A DNA stretch of 64,000 nucleotides, taken from NCBI RefSeq assembly GCF_002007105.1, contig NZ_MVBC01000013.1, positions 62,001-126,000 of the forward strand, written 5' to 3'. Positions 7,798 to 16,418 of the stretch are shown piece after piece (the first letter of the stretch is position 1; the number at the start of each line of letters is the position of its first letter). The DNA is from Hymenobacter sp. CRA2 (GTDB lineage Bacteria > Bacteroidota > Bacteroidia > Cytophagales > Hymenobacteraceae). The notes below the pieces were generated by a model that saw only the letters and a program-made list of their open reading frames with translations, ran no database searches and had not been told where the DNA came from. Both the position numbers and the translations under genes were made by a program.

Positions 7798-8532
7798 ATG
7801 AACGTTCTGCTCGTTGACGACTCGCGCCTGGCCCGCCAGGAGCTACGCCGCCTGCTACAACGCCACCCCGATGTGGCGGTGGTGGGCGAAGCCGCCAACG
7901 CCGACGAAGCCGTGGCCAGCATTCAGGCCCTGAACCCGGATCTGCTGCTGCTCGACATTCACATGCCGGGCCGCACCGGTTTTGAGCTGCTGGCTGGCCT
8001 CCACGGAGCCGCCCCGCAGGTCATCTTCACCACCGCCTTCGACCAATATGCCGTGCAGGCCTTCGAGGTAAATGCACTGGATTACCTGCTCAAGCCCGTG
8101 GACGAACAGCGCCTGGCCGCCGCCCTGGCCAAAGCCCGCGCCGCCCTGGTCGCCGATGCGGAGGGCGCCGAGCCCGCCGTGCCGCACCGCGACCTGCTAC
8201 GCGAAACCGATCAGGTATTCGTGAAGGACGGGGAACGGTGCTGGTTTGTGCGCCTGCAGGACGTGAAACTGCTGGAGGTGGCCGACAACTACACCCGCCT
8301 GCACTTCCACGACGTGCACCCGCTCATCCCGCGCACCTTGCAGCAGCTCGAAGCCCGCCTCGACCCGGCGGTATTCTTCCGCGTCAACCGCCAGCAGATC
8401 GTCAATCTGAAATGGATTGAGCACATCGAGCCGTGGTTCAGCAGCACCCTGAAAATCATGCTCCGCGGCGGCGGCGAAGTGGAAGTATCGCGGCAGCAAT
8501 CCATGCGCTTCCGGGAGGCGCTCAGTTTTTGA
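7798..8532 (+). CDS. LytTR-family response regulator
   Basis: A 244-residue two-domain regulator. The N-terminal receiver (about 1-120) has the acidic pair in LLVDDSR, the phospho-acceptor Asp53 in LLLLDIHMPG, the conserved T in FTTAFD, and the Lys in YLLKPVDE. The C-terminal LytTR DNA-binding domain (about 138-244) shows the typical FVKDGERCWFVRLQDVKLLE opening and FFRVNRQQIVNLKWIEHIEP. It is the cognate partner of the kinase ending at 7741. Target genes are unknown; LytTR proteins usually bind direct repeats, and none was identified here. Confidence 0.94.
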   Translation: MNVLLVDDSRLARQELRRLLQRHPDVAVVGEAANADEAVASIQALNPDLLLLDIHMPGRTGFELLAGLHGAAPQVIFTTAFDQYAVQAFEVNALDYLLKPVDEQRLAAALAKARAALVADAEGAEPAVPHRDLLRETDQVFVKDGERCWFVRLQDVKLLEVADNYTRLHFHDVHPLIPRTLQQLEARLDPAVFFRVNRQQIVNLKWIEHIEPWFSSTLKIMLRGGGEVEVSRQQSMRFREALSF

Positions 8533-8664
8533 GCGCCGGCACAGCAACGCTGATTAATATTTTTATTTTTCGTTTTAATATAATTTTAACACTATATAAT
8601 ACAAAGCCCAGTTAAATTTCGGTTGCCGCTGCACCATCTTCACTTTCCGCAAGCACCGCCGCTT

Positions 8665-9591
8665 ATGATTACGTTTAGTGTCCTGATGGATTTCACGCCC
8701 GAAGCCGAAAACGCGCTGGCGTATGCCGTTGCCCTGACCCGGAACCTGGTAAGCCGCCAACTTCGGGCGGAGGTGTACCTGATAGTGCCGCTACCGACGG
8801 CCACCGACCCGGCGGCGCCGTACTTCCCTCACACGGCCGGGCTGCGCCCCGCCGGGGCGGCGCGGCGCCTGCACCAGCACACCTACTCGGTAGCCCAGCA
8901 GGTGCCCTGCCGCTCCCAGCTGCTCACCGGCCCCCTCGATGAGTCGCTGCCGGCGCTGCTCGACGGTAGCCGCTCCAACGTGGTGGTGCTGGGCCGCCCT
9001 GCCGACGATGACGGCACCGCCGCGCCAGCTACGGCCCTGTACCTGGTGCAACTGCTACAGCAGCCCCTGCTCATCGTGCCCGCCGACTTTGCCGCGCCCG
9101 CTGCGGCGCCCTCACGCGTGGCCCTCGACACGGACTGCCAACCGGTGCGGCTGCCCGCCAACGCCCGCCACGTATCGGAGCTGCTGCTGTGCCTGCTGCA
9201 GGACAGCCGCGTGCTCTACCTGGGGGCCGGGCGCAAGGCCGCCGCGCGCCTGCTGACGGAGCTTATCCCGAAGGCTGTGGGCATTCACGTGTACACGGCC
9301 AACGAAACCGCCCCGGCGCCCGAACAGCTGCTGCAGCGCTTCGACGAAATGGGCTTTCTGCACGAGCTGCCCCACACCGTACAGACCACTTACCATTCCT
9401 GCGTGGAGGAAGGCATCATCGAAACGGCCCTGGCCAACGGGGCCGAGCTGCTGCTGTTTGTGGCCCGGCAGCGCACCCTCGCGGGGCAGCGCTTCGAGGA
9501 CAGCGCCACCGCGCAGCTGATGCAGCATTGTCCCATCCCGGCCCTGGTAGTGCCCGAGGCCGCCCCCGTCCGCTGGACGCGCTACGCCTGA
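8665..9591 (+). CDS. Tandem universal stress protein (UspA) domain protein
   Basis: From ATG 8665 the product is 308 residues and carries two Usp-like halves, about 1-140 and 165-308. The first opens with the strand ITFSVLMDFTPEAENALAYA and ends near LYLVQLLQQPLLIVPADF. The second ends with a typical Usp tail, LFVARQRTLAGQRF...STAQLMQHCPIPALVVPE. The canonical ATP-binding G-x2-G-x9-G(S/T) loop is not clearly present, so nucleotide binding is uncertain. The region before it (8533-8664) is strikingly AT-rich, with TATAATAC-like runs, and probably holds its promoter. An upstream in-frame start at 8623 was not favoured because MPLHHLHFPQAPPL does not fit the fold. Confidence 0.82.
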   Translation: MITFSVLMDFTPEAENALAYAVALTRNLVSRQLRAEVYLIVPLPTATDPAAPYFPHTAGLRPAGAARRLHQHTYSVAQQVPCRSQLLTGPLDESLPALLDGSRSNVVVLGRPADDDGTAAPATALYLVQLLQQPLLIVPADFAAPAAAPSRVALDTDCQPVRLPANARHVSELLLCLLQDSRVLYLGAGRKAAARLLTELIPKAVGIHVYTANETAPAPEQLLQRFDEMGFLHELPHTVQTTYHSCVEEGIIETALANGAELLLFVARQRTLAGQRFEDSATAQLMQHCPIPALVVPEAAPVRWTRYA

Positions 9592-9734
9592 AAAGCCCGG
9601 CTCACTACTCGCGGAGTCGAGTATGTTAGAGTAACCGGCCTATATCTTTTTGGTGGCAATCGGAGTAAAAGGCAATGGCAACAAGCTAATAAGCTGGCAC
9701 ATTGCCCAATCTTTTCTCCCCGACTCCACCGCCC

Positions 9735-10004
9735 ATGAAACCGCTACTTTACTTCCTGTTTTCTGCCCTGCTGCTGCTCAGCGGCACTTCCTGCTCGCGC
9801 AGCGGCGACGCCACCATGCAGAACCCGCGCAACTATAAGTCCGCGGCGAACAGAGCACCCCACCGCGAAAATGACCGCCGCCAATACAAGCAAACCCGCG
9901 GCGGCAGCGTCGGGCTGGGCATCGATACCAAGGCGAACAACCCCTACCAGTTCCGCACGGTGAAAGCCCCCAAGAAATACAAGTACACCAAGGGCCGCGA
10001 GTAA
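9735..10004 (+). CDS. Small basic lipoprotein
   Basis: An 89-residue product from ATG 9735. It has a short signal peptide and the lipobox LSGTSC (Cys at residue 20). The mature part is very basic and rich in Lys, Arg, Asn and Tyr (NRAPHRENDRRQYKQ and KAPKKYKYTKGRE), with no recognised domain. Small lipoproteins of this kind recur in Bacteroidota genomes without known function. A hairpin follows the stop within 25 bases, so it is probably a single-gene unit. Confidence 0.75.
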   Translation: MKPLLYFLFSALLLLSGTSCSRSGDATMQNPRNYKSAANRAPHRENDRRQYKQTRGGSVGLGIDTKANNPYQFRTVKAPKKYKYTKGRE

Positions 10005-10026
10005 GCGTGCGCGGCTTCAATTGCTC

Positions 10027-10056
10027 AATGGCCCGTGGAAAACTCTGCGGGCCATT
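10027..10056 (+). terminator. Terminator-like hairpin
   Basis: A 9-base stem (AATGGCCCG / CGGGCCATT) with a 12-base loop follows the small lipoprotein gene. The tail is not a clean T-run, so termination is likely but not certain. Confidence 0.5.
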
Positions 10057-10254
10057 TGCATTTGGGGCCAGCAGGGGCAAGTATGAGTGCGCACAAGGCC
10101 TACTGCCCCCAACCCGCGTGTGCGCGTTGGGCGAGGAGCGTGGAACAGTGAGCCAGCCCTGCCCATGCCTGAGCAAAATCCGCCGGAAGCGCACCGCTCA
10201 GCTGTTACATTTACGTATGCTATCCACCCCGGCTTTATTCCACCGACTGCCGTT

Positions 10255-13062
10255 ATGCACAAACTTTTACGTCTGCTAGCTGCGGCGGGCAGCCTGCTAA
10301 GCGCCTCTGCGGCCCCTGCCCTGGCCCAGCTACCAGCGGCCTCATCCGCCGCACCTTCGCCCACGGTGCCCGGACTGGCCGTTCTCAAGCTGCAGCCCGG
10401 CGCTTCGCTGGCAGCCGTGGAAGCCACTCTGCGCCAGCTCGGGGCCGCGGGCGTGGCGCAGAAGTACCCAAAGGCGCAAGCCCCGTCGCCGGAGCGGCCG
10501 GGCAGCGTGGAGCTGCGCACCATCTACCAGTTCAGCTACCCCACCGCCCTGCCGCTGGCCAAAGTGCGGCAGGCCCTGCTGGCCACGGGCGCCGTGGCCT
10601 ACGTGGAGCCTCTCTACCAACGCGCGCCGCTCTACCAGCCCAACGACCCCGGTGCCGACTCCACCGGCACCAACCCGGCCCTGACGCAGTACTACCTGAA
10701 GAATATCCAGGCCTACCGGGGCTGGGACCTCAGCCGCGGCGACTCTACCGTGGTCATCGGCATCAGTGACACGGGCACGCGCTTTACGCACGAGGACCTG
10801 CGCGGGCAGCTCAAGCACAACTACGCCGACCCCATCGACGGCCGCGACAACGACAACGACGGCTACGTGGACAACTTCCAGGGCTGGGACCTAGCCGACA
10901 ACGACAACAACCCCACTGCCGAAGCGCCCTACGGCGGCCACGGCGTGCTGGTGGCCGGCTGCGTCGTGGCCCGCCCCGACAACGGCAAGGGCCTGGCGGG
11001 CGTGGGCTTCAACTGCCGCTACCTGCCGCTGAAAGTGTACCCCAGCACCGCCGGCGGCGTGTTTGGCGGCTACGAATCGGTGGTGTACGGCGCCGACCAC
11101 GGCTGCCGCATCATCAACCTGTCCTGGGGCGGCACCGGCGGCAAGTCGCAGTACGAGCAGGACATCATCAACTACGCCGCCCTGAACAAGGACGTGCTGG
11201 TGGTGGCGGCGGCCGGCAACGCCAACGCCGAGCTGGATTTCTACCCGGCGTCCTACGACAACGTGGTATCGGTGGCCGGTGTCTCGCCCACCGACCGGCA
11301 GGTGCTCACCTACAGCTACCGCGTGGCCCTCTCGGCGCCCGGCGACTTTATCCTGACCACCGAAGCCAGCAACGACAGCTCCTACATTCCCGTGGCCGGC
11401 TCGTCGTTTGCCGCCCCCATCGTAGCCGGCGCGGCGGGACTGGTGCGCAGCAAGTACCCGCAGTTGTCGGCGGCGCAGGTAGCGGCCGTGCTGCGCCGCA
11501 CCACCGACGACATCTACAGCCTCCCGGGCAATACCGCCTTGGTGGGCAAGCTGGGTACAGGCCGCCTCAACGTGCGCCGGGCGCTGGCACTGGGCCCGAA
11601 TCAGACTGCTGTGCGCGTGCTCAGCCAGCGCCTGAGCCGCCCCCGCCTGCTGCCCGCCGACACGGCCCGCCTCACGCTCACCATACAGAACCTGCTGCAA
11701 CCGGTGCAGGGCCTCACGCTGAGCGTCAGCTCGCTCACGCCGCAGCTCAGCGTCAGCGGTGGCGCTACCCTGGGCAGCTTGGCTACCAGCGCCACTGCCA
11801 CGGTGCCGCTGCAGCTGAGCGTAGCGGCTGGCACGCCCGCTGGCACCCGCGCCGTGCTGCGCTGCCGCTTCACGGCCTCGGGCGACTACCAAGACGACCA
11901 GTACGTGGTGCTGGAGCTGAACCCCGACTACGTGGTGCTCACCGCCAACGACCTGCACCTGACTGTGACCAGCCGCGGCAACCTGGGCTACGACGGCACC
12001 GACAACCAGATCGGCGCCAGCATTACTTACCGCAACTCGCCCAACCTGCTCAGCGAGGGCGGCCTGCTGGTGGCCACGGGCCCCGCCAAGGTGATGGACC
12101 ACCTGCGCAGCGCCCCGCTCTACACCACCGATGCGGATTTTCTCACGCGTCAACCGATCCGCATGGTGGCCGAAACCCCGGCCCGCCAGCAGGCAGCCGG
12201 TGCCTTTCAGGACTCGCTGCCCAGCCTGAGCCGGGGCCGTACGCTGGGCATCCGGGTGCGGCAGCGGGCCTGGGCCTGGTCGGCACCAGCCACCGACCGC
12301 GACTACGCCATCGTGGAATACACGGTGCGCAACGTCTCGGCCGATACGCTGCGGCCGCTGCACGCGGGCCTGTTTATGGACTGGGACCTACCCGGCGACG
12401 CCGGCCACAACGTGGCCAATTGGGACTCCACGCGCTACCTCGGCTACGTAGCCGACGCGGTCCGGCCGACGGTATTTGCCGGGCTGCGGCTTCTGCAGCC
12501 CACCGCCCGCCCGGCCGTGCGCTACTACGCCATCAATAACGCCGCCGGCCCCACGGCGCCCTTATCCTTTGCCGATGGCTTTTCCTCCGCCGAAAAATTC
12601 CTGACGCTTAATTCCGGCACCCGCCAAAACCGCGCGGGCGGCACCGTCGGCTCGGATGTATCGCACGTGCTGGGCGCCGCCCTGGGCCGCCTCGCCCCCA
12701 ACGACTCCGTCACGGTGGCCTTTGCCGTAGTGGCCGCGCCCACCCTGGCGCAGTTGCAGGCTGCCGCCGACGCAGCCCAGATTCGGTATCAGCAGGTGCT
12801 GCCTACCCGCGCGCCCGCGGCTGCGCTGACCTGGCAGGTGTACCCCAATCCTACCACGGGCCAGGTGCGCGTCATCCTGCCGATTGCCGCCGCTGAGCGT
12901 CAGGCCGAATTGCTGGATGCGCTGGGCCGTAGCGTGGGGCATTGGCCCGTACCGGCCACTACCAACGACCTGAACCTGGGTCGGATATCACCGGGTGTGT
13001 ATTCGCTGCGCATCCGCTCCGACGCGGGCTGGCAGGTGCAGCGCGTGGTGTTGCAGCGCTGA
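10255..13062 (+). CDS. Secreted S8 (subtilisin-like) peptidase with type IX sorting domain
   Basis: From ATG 10255 the product is 935 residues. It has a signal peptide (LLRLLAAAGSLLSASAAPALA), a propeptide (about 35-120, with VAYVEPLYQ), and a peptidase S8 domain (about 150-430). The catalytic triad is Asp172 in GISDTGTRF, His229 in GGHGVLVAG, and Ser384 in GSSFAAP. Beta-sandwich segments follow. The C-terminal type A Por/T9SS sorting domain (about 860-935) begins WQVYPNPTTGQVRVILP and ends SPGVYSLRIRSDAGWQVQRVV. The protein is therefore exported by Sec, crosses the outer membrane by the type IX system, and loses its tail. The upstream in-frame start at 10087 would place non-signal sequence before the signal peptide and was rejected. 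Confidence 0.93.
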   Translation: MHKLLRLLAAAGSLLSASAAPALAQLPAASSAAPSPTVPGLAVLKLQPGASLAAVEATLRQLGAAGVAQKYPKAQAPSPERPGSVELRTIYQFSYPTALPLAKVRQALLATGAVAYVEPLYQRAPLYQPNDPGADSTGTNPALTQYYLKNIQAYRGWDLSRGDSTVVIGISDTGTRFTHEDLRGQLKHNYADPIDGRDNDNDGYVDNFQGWDLADNDNNPTAEAPYGGHGVLVAGCVVARPDNGKGLAGVGFNCRYLPLKVYPSTAGGVFGGYESVVYGADHGCRIINLSWGGTGGKSQYEQDIINYAALNKDVLVVAAAGNANAELDFYPASYDNVVSVAGVSPTDRQVLTYSYRVALSAPGDFILTTEASNDSSYIPVAGSSFAAPIVAGAAGLVRSKYPQLSAAQVAAVLRRTTDDIYSLPGNTALVGKLGTGRLNVRRALALGPNQTAVRVLSQRLSRPRLLPADTARLTLTIQNLLQPVQGLTLSVSSLTPQLSVSGGATLGSLATSATATVPLQLSVAAGTPAGTRAVLRCRFTASGDYQDDQYVVLELNPDYVVLTANDLHLTVTSRGNLGYDGTDNQIGASITYRNSPNLLSEGGLLVATGPAKVMDHLRSAPLYTTDADFLTRQPIRMVAETPARQQAAGAFQDSLPSLSRGRTLGIRVRQRAWAWSAPATDRDYAIVEYTVRNVSADTLRPLHAGLFMDWDLPGDAGHNVANWDSTRYLGYVADAVRPTVFAGLRLLQPTARPAVRYYAINNAAGPTAPLSFADGFSSAEKFLTLNSGTRQNRAGGTVGSDVSHVLGAALGRLAPNDSVTVAFAVVAAPTLAQLQAAADAAQIRYQQVLPTRAPAAALTWQVYPNPTTGQVRVILPIAAAERQAELLDALGRSVGHWPVPATTNDLNLGRISPGVYSLRIRSDAGWQVQRVVLQR

Positions 13063-13119
13063 TTTGCTGCCTGGCGCTGTAGCGTGGGTGAGCGGGTAAA
13101 AATCCGGTGTAGCCACTTT

Positions 13120-13175
13120 GCCATCAAAAAGCCCGCAGTTACCGAGGAGTCGGTAGCTGCGGGCTTTTTGATGGC
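13120..13175. terminator. Bidirectional terminator between convergent genes
   Basis: A 26-base-pair stem (13120-13145 with 13150-13175, one G-U type mismatch) closed by a GGAG loop. It carries AAAAA on the left arm and TTTTT on the right, so it can terminate transcription of both the protease gene and the facing beta-propeller gene. Confidence 0.8.
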
Positions 13176-13222
13176 AGGGCGTGGTATACTGGCGGGCTTG
13201 GGTGGCCGGCTCTTGGCGTGAT

Positions 13223-14665
13223 TTAGTAAATATCAGCCGTCATGCGCGCTGGGAACATGGCCCGGCCGATAAAAACCTGGGGCGTGACTTCGTCGACGGA
13301 GTTTGCGCCAAAGCTCGTGGCGGCGCCTACCGTACCGCCGACAAACAAATCACCTGATGGACTGGGCTTGATGGAGTTGGCTTCGTCGGTGGCGGTGCTG
13401 CCAGCCGAGAGGAAGTCCAGCCACCTGCCGCTCCTGGTCAGCCGCGCCACGAAAACGTCGGTGCTGCCTTTGCTGGCCAGGCTGATGCTGCCGTACTGGG
13501 CGCCCCGGCTGAAGTGCCCGGAAATATAGATGCTGCCGCCCGCCCCCAGACAGATGCCGGTGCCTTCTTCCAGGGCGCTGCCGCTCAGGGTGTATACCCA
13601 GTCCCAGCGCCCGGTTTTGTTGAGCCGCGCCACGTAGGCATCGGAGCCGCCGCGGCTTACCAACTCGTTGGTCCCCAGTGAGGCCCGTCCGGAAAAGGAG
13701 CCGGTCACGAACACATTGCCATCGGCCCCGACGGCAACAGCGTGGGCGTAGTCGGTGCTGGCGCCGCCGCCGGCGGTAGCCCACTGCCATTGCCCGGCGG
13801 CCGTGGTTTTGGCCACGAAAGCGTCGTGCGTGCCGGCGCTGGTCAGCGTGGTGCTGCCAAAGCGCGTGCCCCCGCCAAAGTAGCCGGCGGCGTACACGCT
13901 TCCTGCCTCATCCACGGCCAGCCCCTGAATTACGGTCTGGTCGTCGCCGTTGGTCTGGCTGGCCCAGGCCCATTCGCCCTGCGGAGTGAGTTTGGCAATA
14001 AAGGCATCGGACGCGGCCTGGCTCTGCAGCGTGGTTGTGCCGAAGCTGGCAGTGCCGCGGAAGCGCCCGGCCACGTAGATGTTGTGGTGCGCGTCCATGG
14101 CCAGGTCCAGTATCTGGTCCTGCTCCTCTCCGCCGGCCGTGGTCACCGACTGCCACTGGCCGCTGGGCGACAGCACGCCCACGAACATATCGAGGCTGCC
14201 CTGGCTGCTGCGGGTGAGGGCGCCAAACCGGGCTGTGGCGGCAAAGGAACCGGTTACGATGACGTTGCCCTGCGGATCGACTTCGATTCCGCTGGCTATA
14301 TCGGCCCCGTCGCCGCCGGCCGACACGGCCCATTGCCACTGGCCATCGGCCGATACTTTGGCCACGAATACGTCGCTGCTGCCGGTGCTTTTCAGCTCAA
14401 ATGCCCCAAACCGTACCTGCCGGCTGAAACGGCCTGCGACGTAGCCGTTGCCGGCCGCGTCGGCGGCCACTTTTTGCACCATGGCCGCTCCGCTTTCGGA
14501 AGAATGGGCAACCCAGCGCCAATCCGGGGTCTGGCCGTGGGTGGGCTGATAAGCTGCGAGCAGAACCGCAAGGGCCGAGGCTGCTTTAAGCTGACGTAGT
14601 GCCCTGACACCTATCCACGTGGCCGGACGAAACGCAGCAGCGCTGGAAAGGGTAGATAAGAACAT
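13223..14665 (-). CDS. Secreted beta-propeller (SBBP-repeat) protein
   Basis: A 480-residue protein with an N-terminal signal region (LKAASALAVLLAAYQPTHGQ, cleavage near residue 45). It then has about eight imperfect repeats of about 50 residues. Each carries V-D-x-x-G-N-(V/I)-Y-V-(A/T)-G-x-F, then FG...L.S.G..D.FVAKL and G.W.WA. This is the SBBP/beta-propeller repeat pattern, for example GNVIVTGSFAATARFG and GSIYISGHFSRGAQYG. The C-terminus (FPARMTADIY) is not a type IX sorting domain, so retention in the periplasm or another route is expected. Function is unknown; such proteins are often surface or carbohydrate-associated. It faces the S8 protease across the shared terminator. Confidence 0.85.
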   Translation of the reverse strand: MFLSTLSSAAAFRPATWIGVRALRQLKAASALAVLLAAYQPTHGQTPDWRWVAHSSESGAAMVQKVAADAAGNGYVAGRFSRQVRFGAFELKSTGSSDVFVAKVSADGQWQWAVSAGGDGADIASGIEVDPQGNVIVTGSFAATARFGALTRSSQGSLDMFVGVLSPSGQWQSVTTAGGEEQDQILDLAMDAHHNIYVAGRFRGTASFGTTTLQSQAASDAFIAKLTPQGEWAWASQTNGDDQTVIQGLAVDEAGSVYAAGYFGGGTRFGSTTLTSAGTHDAFVAKTTAAGQWQWATAGGGASTDYAHAVAVGADGNVFVTGSFSGRASLGTNELVSRGGSDAYVARLNKTGRWDWVYTLSGSALEEGTGICLGAGGSIYISGHFSRGAQYGSISLASKGSTDVFVARLTRSGRWLDFLSAGSTATDEANSIKPSPSGDLFVGGTVGAATSFGANSVDEVTPQVFIGRAMFPARMTADIY

Positions 14666-14811
14666 AAGAACACAGAATGGGGTGGAAAGAAGGAACGAGG
14701 AGCCTGTTCGGGATTAGGCTCCGGTTTCTACCTGCCAATGCGGGACCAATCCTTGCCAGGAACTCAGCACCCTGATTGCTAGGCGCATACCTATTACGGC
14801 GCTAGCGCACG

Positions 14812-14847
14812 TTATCCAGCAACTGGATAAATCATCCAGCGAATAGA
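14812..14847. promoter_or_regulatory. Putative activator-binding sites, distal pair
   Basis: TTATCCAGCAACTGGATAA at 14812-14830 is a perfect 8+3+8 palindrome. A second, one-mismatch version TCCAGCGAATAGA starts 20 bases further on (14835), on the same face of the helix. The shared core is TCCA-N5-TGGA, also found at 15054 and 23407. I infer enhancer sites for the NtrC-type activator encoded at 31282. Confidence 0.55.
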
Positions 14848-15053
14848 CCCAGCAATTACCGTGGCAGACGCCGCTTCGCACCGGCTGGCCCCTGCCACCT
14901 CCGCCAAAGGTTAGGCTGCTTTTACCCGTTGCAACAGGCTAGTACAACTTCCGTGGGCTTCCCCCGCAACGCCCCTTCGTGCCACCGCCGGACGGTAACC
15001 GCGCGGCCAGTTACTGCAATTAACCCATGGCCTTGCAAGCGGCCAGGTTCCTA

Positions 15054-15085
15054 TCCAGCATTTGGACCAAAGTCCAGAATGCAGA
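15054..15085. promoter_or_regulatory. Putative activator-binding sites, proximal pair
   Basis: TCCAGCATTTGGA at 15054-15066 matches the TCCA-N5-TGGA core exactly. A degenerate copy TCCAGAATGCAGA follows at 15073, 19 bases later. The pair sits about 90-125 bases before the predicted start of transcription, the usual place for enhancers of sigma54 activators. Confidence 0.55.
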
Positions 15086-15148
15086 GCAACAGATTTGTGG
15101 GCCATGAAATAACCAACTGATAATAAGACATATAAATAAAAAAGTCAC

Positions 15149-15165
15149 TTTGGTATGCTCCTGGC
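15149..15165 (+). promoter_or_regulatory. Candidate sigma54 (-24/-12) promoter of the export operon
   Basis: TTTGGTATGCTCCTGGC contains the invariant GG (15152-15153) and GC (15164-15165) separated by exactly 10 bases, the hallmark of RpoN promoters. The -12 element is TGGC rather than the common TTGC. Transcription would begin near 15177, 13 bases before the receiver gene. No TAnnTTTG housekeeping box was seen in this position. Confidence 0.5.
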
Positions 15166-15189
15166 CTAAGGCGGGCCAAACCGATTCTT

Positions 15190-15627
15190 ATGCCAATGGA
15201 GCAACCTAAAATCTTTCTGGTAGACGACGACCCGTTCTGCCTTAAGCTGATGGAGCACACCCTCAAGAGCAACGGCTTGCAGCGGGTACACACATTTGAA
15301 AACGGCGGGGCGTGCCTCAACGCGCTGACCGACGAGCCCGACATCGTGTTCCTGGACCAGGTGATGGACAGCGTATCGGGCACCGACACGCTCAAGGCAA
15401 TTAAGCGCTTCAACCCCGACATCTACGTGGTGTTCGTGAGCGGGCAGCAGCAGGTGGAAGTGGCCGTCGAGTCGCTCAAATTCGGCGCCTTCGACTACAT
15501 CGTCAAAGACGAGCACATGACCAGCAAGCTCAGCGCAGTACTGGAAAAAATCATGCTCATGCGCACGCTGCTGGCCCGCAAGCAGACCAACCGCTCTTCC
15601 CGGCTTTTCTCCTTCTTCAACTTCTAA
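15190..15627 (+). CDS. Stand-alone receiver-domain response regulator
   Basis: A 145-residue protein that is a single receiver domain. Its acidic pair lies in FLVDDDPFC, the phospho-acceptor is Asp56 in IVFLDQVMD, the switch Ser lies in FVSGQQ, and Lys in DYIVKDEH. The last 25 residues are a basic tail (TLLARKQTNRSSRLFSFFNF) without a DNA-binding domain. Its DY(I/L)VKDE ending and overall wording resemble the receiver of the NtrC-type regulator at 31282, suggesting duplication. It is the first gene of the exopolysaccharide locus. Inferred role: a phosphate sink, or a protein-protein switch acting on polysaccharide assembly, driven by the hybrid kinase at 32640. Confidence 0.9.
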   Translation: MPMEQPKIFLVDDDPFCLKLMEHTLKSNGLQRVHTFENGGACLNALTDEPDIVFLDQVMDSVSGTDTLKAIKRFNPDIYVVFVSGQQQVEVAVESLKFGAFDYIVKDEHMTSKLSAVLEKIMLMRTLLARKQTNRSSRLFSFFNF

Positions 15628-15633
15628 CCACGC

Positions 15634-15657
15634 GCGCCGTCCGACGCGGACGGGCGC
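15634..15657 (+). terminator. Hairpin between receiver and export genes
   Basis: A GC-rich stem of about 10 pairs with one bulged base (GCGCCGTCCG, loop ACG, CGGACGGGCGC) lies in the 53-base gap. There is no T-tract, so it may attenuate transcription or protect the receiver mRNA rather than fully terminate it. Confidence 0.35.
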
Positions 15658-15680
15658 CAGACACATCCTTTAAAAGTACC

Positions 15681-16418
15681 ATGAAACAACTCCTACAAAC
15701 GGGGTGCCTGTTGCTGCTGTGCCTGCTGACCAGCTGCACGCAGAACCTCTTTCAATCAGCAAGCAAAACCGAGTACAAAAAGCTCACGCTCGACCCCGAG
15801 TACCAGTACCAGATCCGCAAAGACGACAAGCTGAGCGTGAGCGTGTGGGACCACGAGGAACTGAGCGTGGGCTCCATCTACAGCATTTACAACTCCAACG
15901 AGGTATATGGCAAGTGGCTGCTCGTCGATGCCCAGGGCAAGGTAGCGCTACCGAAGGTGGGCCCCTTCCAGGTGGAAGGCCTGACCGTGCCCGAAGCCGA
16001 AGCCAACCTCAAGCAGGTGCTGAGCCAGTGGGTCGTCAATCCGCAGGTCAACATCAAGGTGCTCAACAAGCAGGTGACCGTACTCGGCGAGGTAAACACG
16101 CCCGGCAACCTGCTGCTGGAAAAGGAGCGCAACACGCTGGTGGAAGTGCTCGGCCGCTCCGGCGACTTCAACGAGTACGCCGACAAAGAGCACGTGAAGG
16201 TGCTCCGCTCCATCGGGGCCCAGGTGCACGAGCTGGAAGTTGACCTTACGCGGGCCGACAATCTGGACCTCACCAACATCGTGGTGCTGCCCAGCGACGT
16301 GGTATTCGTGCCCGCCCGCAACGGCAAGCAATTCAACAAAAAGTCTGGCTCCACGCTGGCCGTGGCGTCGAGCATTACCGCCTTCATCGTTCTCACCCGC
16401 CTGATTTTCTCCCTATGA
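15681..16418 (+). CDS. Wza/OtsA-type polysaccharide export lipoprotein
   Basis: A 245-residue outer-membrane polysaccharide export protein. It has a signal peptide with lipobox LLTSC (Cys19). The polysaccharide-export domain (about 40-135) has YQIRKDDKLSVSVWDHEELS and VDAQGKVALPKVGPFQVEGL. An SLBB domain follows (about 140-220), with VTVLGEVNTPGNLLLEKERN. The C-terminal hydrophobic helix TLAVASSITAFIVLTRLIF could be the membrane-spanning tail. It forms the outer channel with the copolymerase encoded next, whose start overlaps its stop by 4 bases (ATGA), so the two are translationally coupled. Confidence 0.93.
   Translation: MKQLLQTGCLLLLCLLTSCTQNLFQSASKTEYKKLTLDPEYQYQIRKDDKLSVSVWDHEELSVGSIYSIYNSNEVYGKWLLVDAQGKVALPKVGPFQVEGLTVPEAEANLKQVLSQWVVNPQVNIKVLNKQVTVLGEVNTPGNLLLEKERNTLVEVLGRSGDFNEYADKEHVKVLRSIGAQVHELEVDLTRADNLDLTNIVVLPSDVVFVPARNGKQFNKKSGSTLAVASSITAFIVLTRLIFSL

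Larger units (their letters stand above)
14666..15189. other. Long regulatory gap before the exopolysaccharide locus
   Basis: This 524-base gene-free stretch separates the divergent beta-propeller gene from the first gene of the exopolysaccharide locus. No credible open frame was found. It contains two groups of TCCA-N5-TGGA sites and a sigma54-like promoter, listed separately. The last 70 bases before 15190 are distinctly AT-rich (ATAAATAAAAAAG). Confidence 0.6.
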
